In this document: in pieces, positions 37,093 to 48,729 of the stretch | Position numbering within the stretch: the first letter of the stretch is position 1 | Layout: every line of letters starts with the position of its first letter | From: Earliella scabrosa | Taxonomy: Eukaryota > Basidiomycota > Agaricomycetes > Polyporales > Polyporaceae | DNA: 64,000 nucleotides | Assembly (NCBI GenBank): GCA_022605405.1 | Contig: JABYQQ010000024.1 | Location: 310,001-374,000 of the forward strand | Reading direction: 5' to 3' | Program-made: the position numbers and the translations under genes | Notes under the pieces: generated by a model | What the model was told of the DNA's origin: nothing | Seen by the model: only the letters and a program-made list of their open reading frames with translations | Databases searched by the model: none

Positions 37093-39706
37093 ATGGAGTC
37101 CACTCTCACTGCTGCCCAAAGCTTGGGCGTCGTTCTCCAGATGGTCGCTCCCCTCATATACAAGAACTATTCGCAAGCGGGCTCGGAGGTAGTACATCGT
37201 ACACGTTGCAGTCCCTTTGGCCTATCATGTTCTCACCCACATTTTCTCCGGTCACAGCATGCGATCTTGAATTCCGACTTCGCGTCACAGCTGGCCATTC
37301 TCTTGGAAGACGCGGTGATGGATGCCGCAACTCTGCATGCCCGAGTTGGAGACGAGAGCCACGTACGTGCCCATCTACTCCACAAGTCTGTGATGATGTC
37401 GTCGACATCTGGTCTTGACTACAGGTCGCAACGAGTGCCTCGTCTGGCGACATTCACACCAGCTTGAAGTATCGTGAAGGAGTCCGTGAAGTGGCAGGTA
37501 CGAGGTTACAGGTCACGTCCAGGATACACATCTCTCACGGTTTCACATCAGAACGATCCGGAAAGATCGGTTGCGTTGGGTGAACAGCTCATTCTTGCCC
37601 TGACACAGAATATATGCGGAGTGGTAGTTGACAACGTTGCTATGTTGGACTCGCAATCGATGGGTTCCGACAAACATGCGGTGAGTGGATTCTGTCTATT
37701 GACTCCACGGCTATCTAGCTTATGTGAGACGATGCAGCTCAAGATGTTACAGCCTCAGTTCATCAAGCATCTGGTCAAATCGCTCTCTTGTGCTATCAAG
37801 TCCGCGACCACGCAAGGCAAGCAGACCATACATGGCAAGGCGACGGTAATGCATTGAACTGCGTTCTCATACCTCCATAAGCTGACATGAACATCTTCAG
37901 ACGATCTCCATGTCAGATAATCTACAAGTCGAGAACATGCGGCTCCAAGAGGAGCTCTTGAGCTCACAGACGACCGTGAATAGCCTGCAGATGGAGCTGG
38001 TCAACCAGCGGACGCGAAACAGTCAAGACATGGTTCACATGCATGCCCGGATACAGGAGTTAGTCAACGAGGCGAGTTCTCAGCGAGCCAACGACGATAC
38101 ACAGGCGAGTCGCGCATCACCTTGTACATACTGCCATATCTCATATGCGCAGGTTCGGAAGCATGCCGCCGACATCGCCAAATTGCAGAAGGACCTGGCA
38201 AAGGCTGTGGCCGCCCGGACGCAGGCCGAGCAAGCACTGGCGAGCGCAAATCAAGAGCGAACGAGGCTTGAGATACATGTGCGTCACTGATCTTTCTAAC
38301 ACCCGAGTGAGCAGTCACTGATGCAACGCCGTTGTTTATACCAGTTGAATGAGGTATCGCGCAAGAACGACGAGCGCCACGCTAAGTTGCAGCAGAGGGA
38401 GGCCACGATGCAGCAAAGGGAGGCCATGCTGCAGCAGAGAGGCGACATGTTGAAGCAGCAACAGGATGAATTGCAGCAGAGAGAAGGCTTCGTGAGATCG
38501 CTATCTTCTATCTGGCTTTACACTATGACTGATTTCATTCCTTCAAGATCAAGGAGTGCAATGAGAAGCTGACATCCACCGATCCGAGTCGATGTCAACC
38601 AGTCGTTCAGTATGTCGAACAAGTTGTCATATTGTGCTGTGTGCGCTAATACCACCTCGATTTACAGGCAGAGACCTGTGTCCTCGTCGACTGTAACGGG
38701 CAATCCCGAAGCTGAGGACATGGCAACACGGGAAGGGGCATCGACCATCGCACGGCGACGTGGTCGACCACCGGCAGCGTCACATTCGACACAGTTACCG
38801 AGCAGTCGGGTCGAGAGTCTTGCCAAACTTCCCAAAGTCGTCGTAGCTCTTCCATCGACGTTTGGTCTCCCGGCGTCCTTCACGAGACATTCCATCAGAC
38901 ATATTCTTGGCGGCAAGGCGATAAAATTCGTATACGTCAAGTATGGAACGGTACTCTTGTTTCCCAGATCACCGGTGCTTACCGTTTCGTTCACTCGTAG
39001 GTTGATGAGATCGGCATCGTCACTTAGCAAGAGACTTGATATCCATTCATACGTATGTGCTAGCAGAACAATTTACCGATGGCTTCCCACGAAACCCGGG
39101 GAACATGGATTCCTGGAATACGACATTGGAATCAACGGTTCTAAGCCCCCTGCACAGCAAGATCCGAGGACTAAGCACCGCTCCAACGATGGGCTCGGAC
39201 AGCCGATCATCCACAGTGTGCAAAGTCATCTCTTCGTGGGTGCTGGCACCGGAAGTCCCGAGGTATATCACTACTGCGGCCTCTATCGTATCACCCGGAC
39301 AGTCGACCTCACGAAGGACGAGTGGTCGGCACTGCCCAACGATGTGAGTTCATTCGGCTATTGAGTCATATGCTATTGACCATATTGCCAGACCAAACAT
39401 CGCTTTATCGACAGGGTCTCCCGCCTCACACCCAACATGACCAGAGACTCCATACGATGTCTGTATAACACCGGTAAACGGCGCATGCCGTGCACACGGT
39501 TGGAGTGCATCGAGTTCAACGCTGAAACTTACCGAGAACTTGTTGGTGCGAATGTGGACTTCGCTGATGGGTCGGGCTCCAGGGTGCAACCGGAGTCGAC
39601 CAGACCGTCGAAACGGCGCAAGGTCTCTACAGAGGAAGACTCCGAAGGGGAAAGTTTTGGGCGACGGCGCTCTGAATCTCACAGCATCGACGACATGTAT
39701 GCTTGA
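37093..39706 (+). CDS. DUF6697-like coiled-coil protein R2
   Basis: Family member beginning MESTLTAAQSLGVVLQMVAP (exon 1 about 37093-37188). The next exon carries the DFASQLAILLEDAVMDA motif. The coiled coil is at about 37910-38280 and in an exon (about 38345-38490) made of five 7-residue repeats of the type LQQREAT/MQQREAM. The C-terminal domain has GLPASFTRHSIRHILGG (about 38860-38915), WLPTKPGEHGF (39078-39111), FVGAGTGSPEVYHYCGLYRI (39233-39292) and LTKDEWSALPND. The last exon gives KRRMPCTRLECIEFNAETYR, then the basic RPSKRRKVS and the end IDDMYA, TGA at 39704-39706. Within the window its closest match is L1. Function is unknown. Confidence 0.8.
38384..38489 (+). repeat. 21-nt tandem repeats coding heptads in R2
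   Basis: Five imperfect 21-nt units encode LQQREAT, MQQREAM, LQQRGDM, LKQQQDE and LQQREGF. This is a coiled-coil segment built by recent tandem duplication. Unit number may vary between strains. Confidence 0.8.
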
Positions 39707-39892
39707 TCCATCGTTCGTTGGGTATGTGGTCTTGAGATCGAACCCTTGTATACTGAAGATCCACGTCGCACTATACTTACTCTCGAGTATTGCCCTTGGG
39801 TTTTAGTGCCATGAGGTTTCGTGGCACAACCTTGCATTATAACCACTCAATTCAGTATGGTCGGCCTTGACAGGTTGCTATGATCAGGTCGT

Positions 39893-39973
39893 GATCCCCG
39901 CTACCGTTCAAGGTAGTGGGTTTTGTGTGTCGTCCCGAGCTCGTTTTTGGCGGGAAATCGTTCAATTCACGTG
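39893..39973 (+). repeat. intergenic repeat module A
   Basis: Begins GATCCCCGCTACCGTTCAAG, folds as CTACC..GGTAG, continues with CCCGAGCTCGTTTT (39934-39947) and ends with CACGTG at 39968-39973. Module B at 40662 repeats the first part and the CACGTG. The stretch at 41087-41127 repeats the second part. Confidence 0.75.
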
Positions 39974-40636
39974 ACCCCTACTGTGTATTTGTCTCTGTGT
40001 ACACCTGGTGGCTGAACCTCCCTGCTAAGGCTGCACAATTATGATTAAAATAAGCTTTACGCCCCTTATTTAATGATACATATGCATAAGGAGCGGCGGG
40101 GAAGGCTTATTTTACTTTAATATAGTGTAATCATATCATATTCTTAGTTACTCGGTTTTACTCGGCGGCGGGTCACATGTCTTTCAAGTCGGTTCCGTAC
40201 AGGATTTGGAGGCTACGGAAGCTTTTGTGTGCTCTATTATACAGAATTTCAGCCTGATTTGTGCCGAGAGATGCTCAGAGTGTTCATAACTTGTGAGGAT
40301 TTGCAGGATTGCAGCGAAGGCGCCCCGCCACGCCGCCTTAGCGCCCATGGTAACAAGCCCAGTTCATAGCGGCGAGACAGACAGATAGCCTGCAAGCATC
40401 AGTTTCAGCATTTCATACGATAGAATGAGTCTGAATGACCCGTATCTTGCGTACGCGATGCTGTTTGACCCTTTCAGAAGGGGCTTCAGATCACGTGTTT
40501 TGTACTCAGAATAACTCCGAGTAATAGCTTCTTGTTCTGACTACATACAATTAGATATGATTACATTACGATCAGCCTTGACTGGCTTATTTACGCTGTA
40601 CTTCAGGATTACTCCAGCGTATACTCCGATTTACGC

Positions 40637-40662
40637 TTATTCTTGTGCAGCCTTACTCCCTG
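40637..40662 (+). repeat. 26-bp direct repeat, copy 1
   Basis: Begins TTATTCTTGTGCAGCC and ends TTACTCCCTG. It is identical to 41063-41088. Confidence 0.9.
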
Positions 40663-40664
40663 AT

Positions 40665-41034
40665 CCCCGCTACCTTCTAAGGTAGTGGGTCTTGTTGGTC
40701 GCTTCAAATCTGCGCTCCTGGTGCGTTTTCGACAAATCACGTGTACACCACGTGACACTTCAATTTCCGTTCTTCCCGGCCCATTCCCGGTTCGTTCTGC
40801 GGCCTGCATCGTTTCGACGGGCAGTGGGCACTCTTTATGTAGTCTACGGCGAGGCATGGCTAGCTGCATTGTGCAACCTGTTCGCTCAGGTGAACTAAGC
40901 ACTGGTCGACGCGAAGGGCATACGGGGAGTCTCCGTTTTCATACAGAATCGCGCTACTAGTACGCCGGCCAAAGTTCCACTGCGTGTTGGGCTGGAAGCA
41001 CCAGGCCCCTTCAAGATCTTAGAAGGTAGCGGGG
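40665..41034. mobile_element. 370-bp element with 16-bp perfect terminal inverted repeats (MITE-like)
   Basis: Left end CCCCGCTACCTTCTAA (40665-40680) is the exact reverse complement of the right end TTAGAAGGTAGCGGGG (41019-41034). The 26-bp direct repeats at 40637-40662 and 41063-41088 lie just outside. They are too long for a transposition target-site duplication and more likely belong to the repeat itself. It encodes no protein. It could be a non-autonomous DNA transposon or part of a hairpin-ended (Helentron-like) repeat. The class is not settled. Confidence 0.55.
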
Positions 41035-41058
41035 GTTGCCGCTCAAGAGCGGCGCTAC
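41026..41058 (+). repeat. hairpin D1
   Basis: GTAGC (41026-41030) pairs with GCTAC (41054-41058). Inside it GCCGCTC (41038-41044) pairs with GAGCGGC (41047-41053) across a 2-nt loop. Same architecture as 41401-41435. Confidence 0.75.
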
Positions 41059-41062
41059 GAAG

Positions 41063-41088
41063 TTATTCTTGTGCAGCCTTACTCCCTG
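41063..41088 (+). repeat. 26-bp direct repeat, copy 2
   Basis: Identical to 40637-40662. It is followed by the CCCGAGCTCGTTT motif also seen in module A, and by CACGTG at 41122-41127. Confidence 0.9.
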
Positions 41089-41400
41089 CCCGAGCTCGTT
41101 TCGCAGTGAGAATTGTTCCATCACGTGCCATTTGCCTTGAACTGGGCTACTGCACCGTGACCGTGCAGGCTACACCTTGAGAGCGTCGTGGACGTCGAGG
41201 CCTAGGCAGGGCCTCGGAGGATTCGTACATACTACAGTACCATGTTCTTCATCCTTTCTGTACGTCAACCTTCCTCGTTCTCCTAACCGCGACTGCCTGA
41301 GGTTCGGATTGTTCGTGAGCCTGGTAATGCAGTACTTATATTCAGTGTACGCTACTCGACAGTCCCATATACCTATGTACCTCTTCTCGTTCCTTGAGCG

Positions 41401-41435
41401 GTAGCGGGGCCTGCCGACCGTGAGGTCGGCGCTAC
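41401..41435 (+). repeat. hairpin D2, compensated relative to D1
   Basis: GTAGC/GCTAC outer stem as in D1, but the inner stem is GCCGACC (41413-41419) with GGTCGGC (41424-41430) and a GTGA loop. The stem bases differ from D1 on both sides, yet pairing is kept. An AT-rich TATATATATA run follows. Confidence 0.75.
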
Positions 41436-41600
41436 ATACTTATATATATATGAGACTGTGTCGGAGGAGCGCAAAAGCAACGAGTCCTCGGAATCCGAAT
41501 TTGGCACGTGGTCAGCTGTAGGTCACTGTGACTAAGCCTCAGGCCTGGTGCTCGGCGCTACCAACTCGTGTCCCCGTTCACCACGGACAACTCCCGCTGC

Positions 41601-43922
41601 ATGGACTCGGACACTGCATTATTTCAAGCGAAAGCTCTGCATCGCATTATTGCTGCGAATATCAAGCTATCGGATCAGAAACGGGTGCAATCGGCGACAA
41701 CTGCGTTGGCTGAGGTTAGTATGCTCATGCTTCAACCTGCACAAGTCATGGTTCTGTCCAGCGTGCTGACAGTACATGTCTACTCAGAACCTGAGGTGCT
41801 TGCTAATCGACAGCACCGTTGCGGAGCATGCACTTCTACTAGTTGACGCAGTGAGCGACAGCGTGCGTCTCGTTGAAGAGGCAAATGCGCGGAACCTGTC
41901 CGGATGCCAGGTATGGTACAGCCTGAGCTCCCGAGCCGAGTCCATTGACTGGGCATCGTTCCGATGTGACTGATATCCTCCTAGTTCATAATCACCCACT
42001 CAACCTTCCTAAGAAAGCAAGCCAGGAACATTCAACTCGCTCTCGATGACACCGAGCGGTTGCAGGCGTGGGCTGGTGATGGTGATATCAAGGTACGGAT
42101 GCTATTGAGCTTTTAGTATCTCTGCTTCGAGCAAACTAGACATCCTGTGTTACAGCTACACACAATGAGCGCAGCCTTCACCGCAACAATATGCGAGGAT
42201 ATATATGATGTCCACGGCGACAATTCTGCCCTCATCGCAGCTCATGGAACTGAACTGAAGGATGTCAGTGTCTCATATGTCGCCAAGCTTCTTCTCGGAC
42301 GCAGTGACATACGTTACTCATCGCTCCCACTGTAGCTTGTGATGCTTCGCCCGAGTTATGCTAGCCAGCTCCTTACCCAACTCCGACGTCGCACCGACAT
42401 GTATATGGACTCGCACAGCGCACAGGAGAAGCTTGCCATGGAAATCGCTGACTTGCGAACTGCGGAGGCTGCGCGGAGACAAGGTCTGGAAGGCGAGCTT
42501 GCGGCTGAACGTTCTGCAAAGGCTCTTCTTCAAGATCAAGTATGTAGGACCTACGTACTAAGACCCTGAACGGCGGATCATTGATATATCCACCAGGTCT
42601 CGAGATTGCAAGAAGACGTGCAGAAAGAGCGTGCTCAGGTCGATGGTGTCATGCGGGAGCTCTCGAACGCCAAGGCTTCAGTTCTAGAGGCGGAAAATAA
42701 GGTCCGCTCGACCATGGTACAACTTCAAGGGTTTGAAGACATGAAGCGCAAGGCAGCCTCAAAGGACTCCGAGGTGAGCATTCATCAGAAGCGTTGAAAT
42801 ATACTGTCTGAAGCTGCTCGTTAGTCTTCTACGCTTTCTAAGCTCCAGCTGCTTAGACAGTTTGAGCCCAAGATTGCCACTGTGGATGCTTTGTCAGCGC
42901 TCAGTCGGCAGAAGAGGAAGATGTGTCGTTCACTGGATCTTACAGCATGGAGCATGCTCTGCCCTCGGACTAGAGCACGGGAGCTACGTGGAGTCCAGGA
43001 GATTCCAATACAGCTCCCTCACGGTCAGGATACATTTGTCGTTTTCACGTATCGCTCCCTTCAAAGGGCGCTCGGTGGCGCAAGATCATCCATATTTGCT
43101 CGGTATATCTTAACCATCCTATTACGAGAGTCGTAGTAACTCATACTGGAATCCTCAGGGTCTCGCCGATGCAGGGTACCTTCGCCCACAAGCATGACAT
43201 TAAGGACTACATGTGTGTCCTACTTGACCACCATCCGTGGGCACCCACGATCCCAGGAACGCATGGTTTCGTCATGTTGGGGCTAGGTATCGAAGAAACG
43301 TTGTTCAAGCATGGCGAACGCAAGCATCTATTCGTGGGTCTGTCCGGAGAGTTCCTCTACTGCGGTTTCTATCAACTCGGCAAGACTCATCCACTCTCGA
43401 AGAAAGAGTGGGCTAGCTTGCCACCTTCGGTAGGCGAGTTTTTCTCGGTGTCTAGATCAAATAGCTTATCTTGGTTCCAAGGTCAAACGGACACAGATTG
43501 ACAAAGCCCAGAGTGAGACATGGGCTGCAGATCGGACCGAGGCAGACGTCGTCGACAAGTACACTACCGGCGAGCGCCGACTGCCCTGCGTGCGACTGCA
43601 GTGCGTCGAATTCAATACCTCATTCTATAAGGACCTGCTGCGTGCCAAGTACGGCGCGTACGCTGCTACATCCCCAGCCCATTCCATCCTTAAACGGCCC
43701 AGGACAGGTGACGATGCAAGCTGGAGCGACTACGATGAAGGAGAAGCTCAGGACGGGAAGCGCGCTCGAGTGTCTTGGTCTCGAGAAGGGTACTCCCTCA
43801 GGGCGCGCCCATCTGCTATCGATTATGCGATGTCGGAGGGCGAGGAGAATCTTCCAGCAGAGTGTAGTAAAGCTGCCGATGCTCAGCCTTCTGTTTCGAG
43901 TGCTCGTCGGGGATGCCATTAA
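41601..43922 (+). CDS. DUF6697-like coiled-coil protein R3
   Basis: Starts at 41601 (MDSDTALFQAKALHRIIAAN), close to the R1 and R4 starts. A following exon gives EHALLLVDAVSDSVRL. Coiled-coil exons run at about 42390-42540 and 42599-42775 (LEDEV-type heptads with AQVDGVMRELSNAKASVLEA). The DUF6697-like part has FTYRSLQRALGG (about 43040-43080), DHHPWAPTIPGTHGFVMLG (43218-43275), HLFVGLSGEFLYCGFYQL (43324-43378) and LSKKEWASLPPS. The last exon gives RRLPCVRLQCVEFNTSFYKD, then the basic stretch DGKRARVSW, and ends at TAA 43920-43922. Compared with R1 and R2 it lacks the IDDMYA end. Function is unknown. Confidence 0.8.
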
Positions 43923-44219
43923 TTCTACTTCTCAGATCGGTCTGTACTTTGTAACATTGACATTTCTTTGATCCTGCGAGCTAGTCCCACCCACCTCGGC
44001 GGCAGTGGCAACTTGAACCGAGTGGCCTCGGAGTCCGACAGTGTGCTGCCATTGCCAAGGCCCAAGATGTGGTCGTCATGTGACTCATTTTCACCTTTCG
44101 CGCGCGTCGGTCAACGTCCGTCGACGAGTCGAACGACGACGATTCCCCTGCACTCCCCTCGGACTTCGTGTTCGTTCTGTCTCTTCTACCTGGTCGCTGC
44201 TTCTTACGTACTAGTATCC
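43923..44219. other. spacer between R3 and R4
   Basis: 297 bp containing the R3 3' flank and R4 promoter. No distinct element seen. Confidence 0.6.
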
Positions 44220-46785
44220 ATGGATCCAGACACTGCGTACACGCAAGTGAGGAATGTACATCGCGCGATCGCGACCATTGCAAAGCTGCTGGGAAGGAAT
44301 GATAGGGCACACACCCAGGTTCGGACGCGATAATATTACAACGCAACTCGCTGGCCTACCTCTTTGTCTGACATGGGGACATGGGTTAGGATGCGTCTAT
44401 GTATCAAGAGCTTGTTCTCAATCCCGCAGCGGCGTTGGAAGATGCAGTCGCTGATAGCGCAATGCTCTATGGTCGGTATGGGCACATCCACGAGGTAAGT
44501 GCTGGACTCGTATAGTACTCTCCTCGTATGCTATGCACTCAGGCGTCGGAGCTTATGCGAGCGCCTCTTAGTTCGCGTTCATGGATCGCAAGTTTCTCAG
44601 CAAGCAGGCCAAGAACGTTCAACAGGCCCTTGACGATAATGCCCAACTTCAGGAGCCCAGCGAAGAATTAGAATATCTGGATGAAAAGGTGTGCTCGCTC
44701 ACACTGGACTCGTGATACTGGGTGCCAACGCGTAGCCCCAGCCAATCTCGCTCGCTACGACAAACGAAGCGTTCATATGCGATCTCGTGAAGAGTCTATG
44801 CGAGATCGTACGGGACAACGCTTCGGTGATAACTGATCACAATGTCGATACCCGCCCTGTATGTCGGCATCTACATACTAGTGAATTACAACTAGTCACT
44901 CATCTACTGATGGGGTCCAGCTCAAGATGTCGCAGCCGCGATTTCACCTACGACTAATGATGTCGCTCCAAAACCTGGTGGAGTCGCACACCAAGCACAA
45001 TAGGAGTTCTGCGGTGCTGGACAAGGATGCGGTGCGTGTTTCTCTAGGCATGGCGTCTTCGGATGTTGATGATCACGTATGTACTAGACTGAACGCCGTA
45101 GGTTGGAGGGTGTAGTGGCCGCTCTGGAAGCGGAGAATCAGCGTCTTGTGAGTTCTACTACCGAGATGAAAACCTCGCTGGCAAAGTTGCAAACGGCAAC
45201 TAGCGCACAGGTAAGCACCGTGCATTACAACAGCCTCAACTATTCCATCGTGCGAACCTGCGAGATAGCTACGAGCCCAAGAGAGCGAGATAGCTCGGTT
45301 GAGAGACAACTGCACACAAGCTACGAATAGTTTTGATAGGCTTGCAAGTGAACACAAAAAGTTGTGGGAGACGCTTGAGTCCGCGAAAGCCGACAATCTG
45401 GTCAAGTGTCGCGAGATTGAACAGTGGTCTACAGAGGTGTGTCGCTTTTTGTTGGTGCTACACAGATGCTCAAGTCAGACATAGATGTTACGATTACAGG
45501 AGGCTTTCAGAGTCGCAGTCGAAGAAAATAAACATTTGAAGGCGGCGGCGGCGAATGGCAACGCTGTAGGTCGTGCTTTACTCTGCCAAGTCGAACAGAA
45601 GCTCAACGACAACTTGTTCTGCGAACTTAGTCATCAACCGCGTTGGACACTAGCGAACGATCCTCGGACCCTGTTCCTATCGGTGCACCACGCTTGAACA
45701 AGGCTAACGAGTACGTCAGCGTACTGTGGCTAATTGTGCTGCTTCATGTCCCGCCTGCATAGGTCCAGCATGTCCGCAAGCATGAGCAGAAGGAGCCTCC
45801 CTAATACGGAACGCAACAGGATTGCATCTGCTTCTGAAAAGCTGCTACACAAAGAGGCTAGTCTGAACTTGGCTGCTCACGCGTCTCCTCTCCCATATAG
45901 CAGATTCACCGAACTCAACAAGTTTCCGGAGGTACCAAATGCAATCGGTGCTGATGGAAATCATGCTATATTCACTCGCGACTCTATCAACGCTGCCCTC
46001 GGCGGCTCAAGGACGGGTCTCTTCGTCAGGTGCGTGGCTCAGTATATCAGGTGTACTTGCCTTACGATCTATCATTGTGTTCTCTAGGTCCACCGAGTCT
46101 GCAACTGCGATTGGTCGCAAGTATGGGATCCAAGACTTCCTCTGTTTGAACATCGATACCCATGTTTGGTCGCCTCCTGGGCCCGGCAAGCATGGTTTCA
46201 TGTACGTCGGTCTAGGCAAAGATCAAGACCTCTTCGCGACTAGCGAGCGTCGGCATCTCTTCGTTGGCAAGGGTAAATACTTCCAGTATTGCGGTCACTA
46301 TGAAGTCCTACGCGTCCAACCGCTAGCCAAGAACGAGTGGACCACGTTACCTATGAAGGTATGTCATTCTCATGAGTTGTGGGTCTGGGCAACTGAGCGT
46401 CAACACTGGTTTGCAGGTCAGAGAGACGTTGATGCAGATGACCTTACAGAAAGATCAATCAGGCACGCTTATCCACATGCCGCAAGTGCATGCGCTGTAT
46501 ACTTCAGGCGGGCTTCGCATGCCCTGCATCCGACTGGTATGCATCGACTTCAATGCCGCGTTGTACCGCGATCTGTGCGACGCAAATGCGCGCCACTTCG
46601 GATACCCCACCCGACCCAACCTTGGCGGCGAGGATGAAGCTCCAGCAGCGAAGCGTCGCCGAACGGCAGACCGCGATTCGATCGAGACTGGTCCGGGAGC
46701 TGCGAAATCGAACGAGGGCACGTCGTCCGACCACGGTTCGGCCAGCACTGGCCTACTCACTCGGGCGCAAGCAAAAGCTCAATAG
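44220..46785 (+). CDS. DUF6697-like coiled-coil protein R4
   Basis: Starts at 44220 (MDPDTAYTQVRNVHRAIATI). The middle consists of several short exons: FMDRKFLSKQAKNVQQALDD at about 44580-44640, then coiled-coil pieces at 45100-45600. The DUF6697-like part has FTRDSINAALGGSRTGLFVR (about 45973-46030), LNIDTHVWSPPGPGKHGF (46147-46200), HLFVGKGKYFQYCGHYEV (46256-46309) and LAKNEWTTLPMK. The last exon gives LRMPCIRLVCIDFNAALYRD, then the basic PAAKRRRTADR, and ends AQAKAQ with TAG at 46783-46785. Function is unknown. Borders of the exons at 44300-45700 are approximate. Confidence 0.8.
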
Positions 46786-47561
46786 TGGCCTGTGTGTGAC
46801 TTCGGGGAGTGGCCTGCATCGCACGCGCAGCAACATCGAAGGGTCCAAGGAGGGTTTTGACTTCGCGTCGAACTCTACTTGCTTGGCCAACACCCTCGCT
46901 TGTGCTCTCCGGAGGTCTCTTCCTACTCAAGGGTCAGTTCGCGTCCAACGAGGGTCAGTTACGACTTCGAGTCCTGCGCCTCTACCTCCTTGGCCGACAC
47001 CCTCGCTCATGCTCTACACCTCGCTCTACTCCTGCCTCCTGTCCCCGACTCTCTGTCTCTTTTTCGACGTCCCATAGTATCCGATCCAGGACCTGCAGTC
47101 TTTCCAACACATCTCAAGCCGCGCCTGGACTCTTTTGCAGAAGCCAACGACAAGGATTGCTGCGGGCTCACAACCACCCCACTTCGCTTCGACCACCGCT
47201 TGACCAAACGTTTTCGCCAGCCGTACTACTGGAGGAGACGTGACGTGATGGGAGTTCTCGAAATTCAGAGTTGCATTTTGCCATAGTACTTGTAGTTCGG
47301 TCTGATCCAACGAGCAGTAGTTTCTTCTCACCAAAGCCGTAAATGTCGTTGAGTGACCGCCGTTTGTCGGACGCAAACGCGTAGCGTAACGCGTTTGTCA
47401 CGCGTGGGCGATAAGATTAGATAGAAGATTGTCCCGTCGCGTCTCCGCAATGGCTCCAGACGCAATCGATCCACTTCCGACTTTCTCCATTCCCCTCGCT
47501 CTTCCCTCTTGTGCACTCCCCTTGCTCATCTTGCAGAAACCTTCCATAGACAATCTCAACG
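46786..47561. promoter_or_regulatory. R4 / TPI spacer with MCB-like palindrome and CT-rich TPI leader
   Basis: Contains two related blocks of about 50 bp (about 46857-46907 and 46962-47013, both with a TTGGCC.ACACCCTCGCT core) and, at 47374-47397, a CAAACGCGT..ACGCGTTTG inverted repeat with two ACGCGT sites, plus CACGCGTG at 47399-47406. A CT-rich stretch (47478-47535) precedes the TPI ATG, typical of strongly expressed fungal genes. Confidence 0.55.

Positions 47562-48729
<1,168 letters not shown>

Larger units (their letters stand above)
39707..41600. other. repeat-rich spacer between R2 and R3
   Basis: 1.9 kb, less GC-rich than its surroundings, with no supported gene. It holds at least two copies of a CCCCGCTACC..GGTAGTGGG module, an element with 16-bp inverted ends, an exact 26-bp direct repeat, two related hairpins and several CACGTG sites, each listed separately. 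The final 150 bp must contain the R3 promoter. Confidence 0.65.

Noticed and set aside
40637..41088. 26-bp direct repeats as target-site duplication of the TIR element
   Set aside because: Far longer than known DNA-transposon target duplications, and they do not abut the inverted ends.
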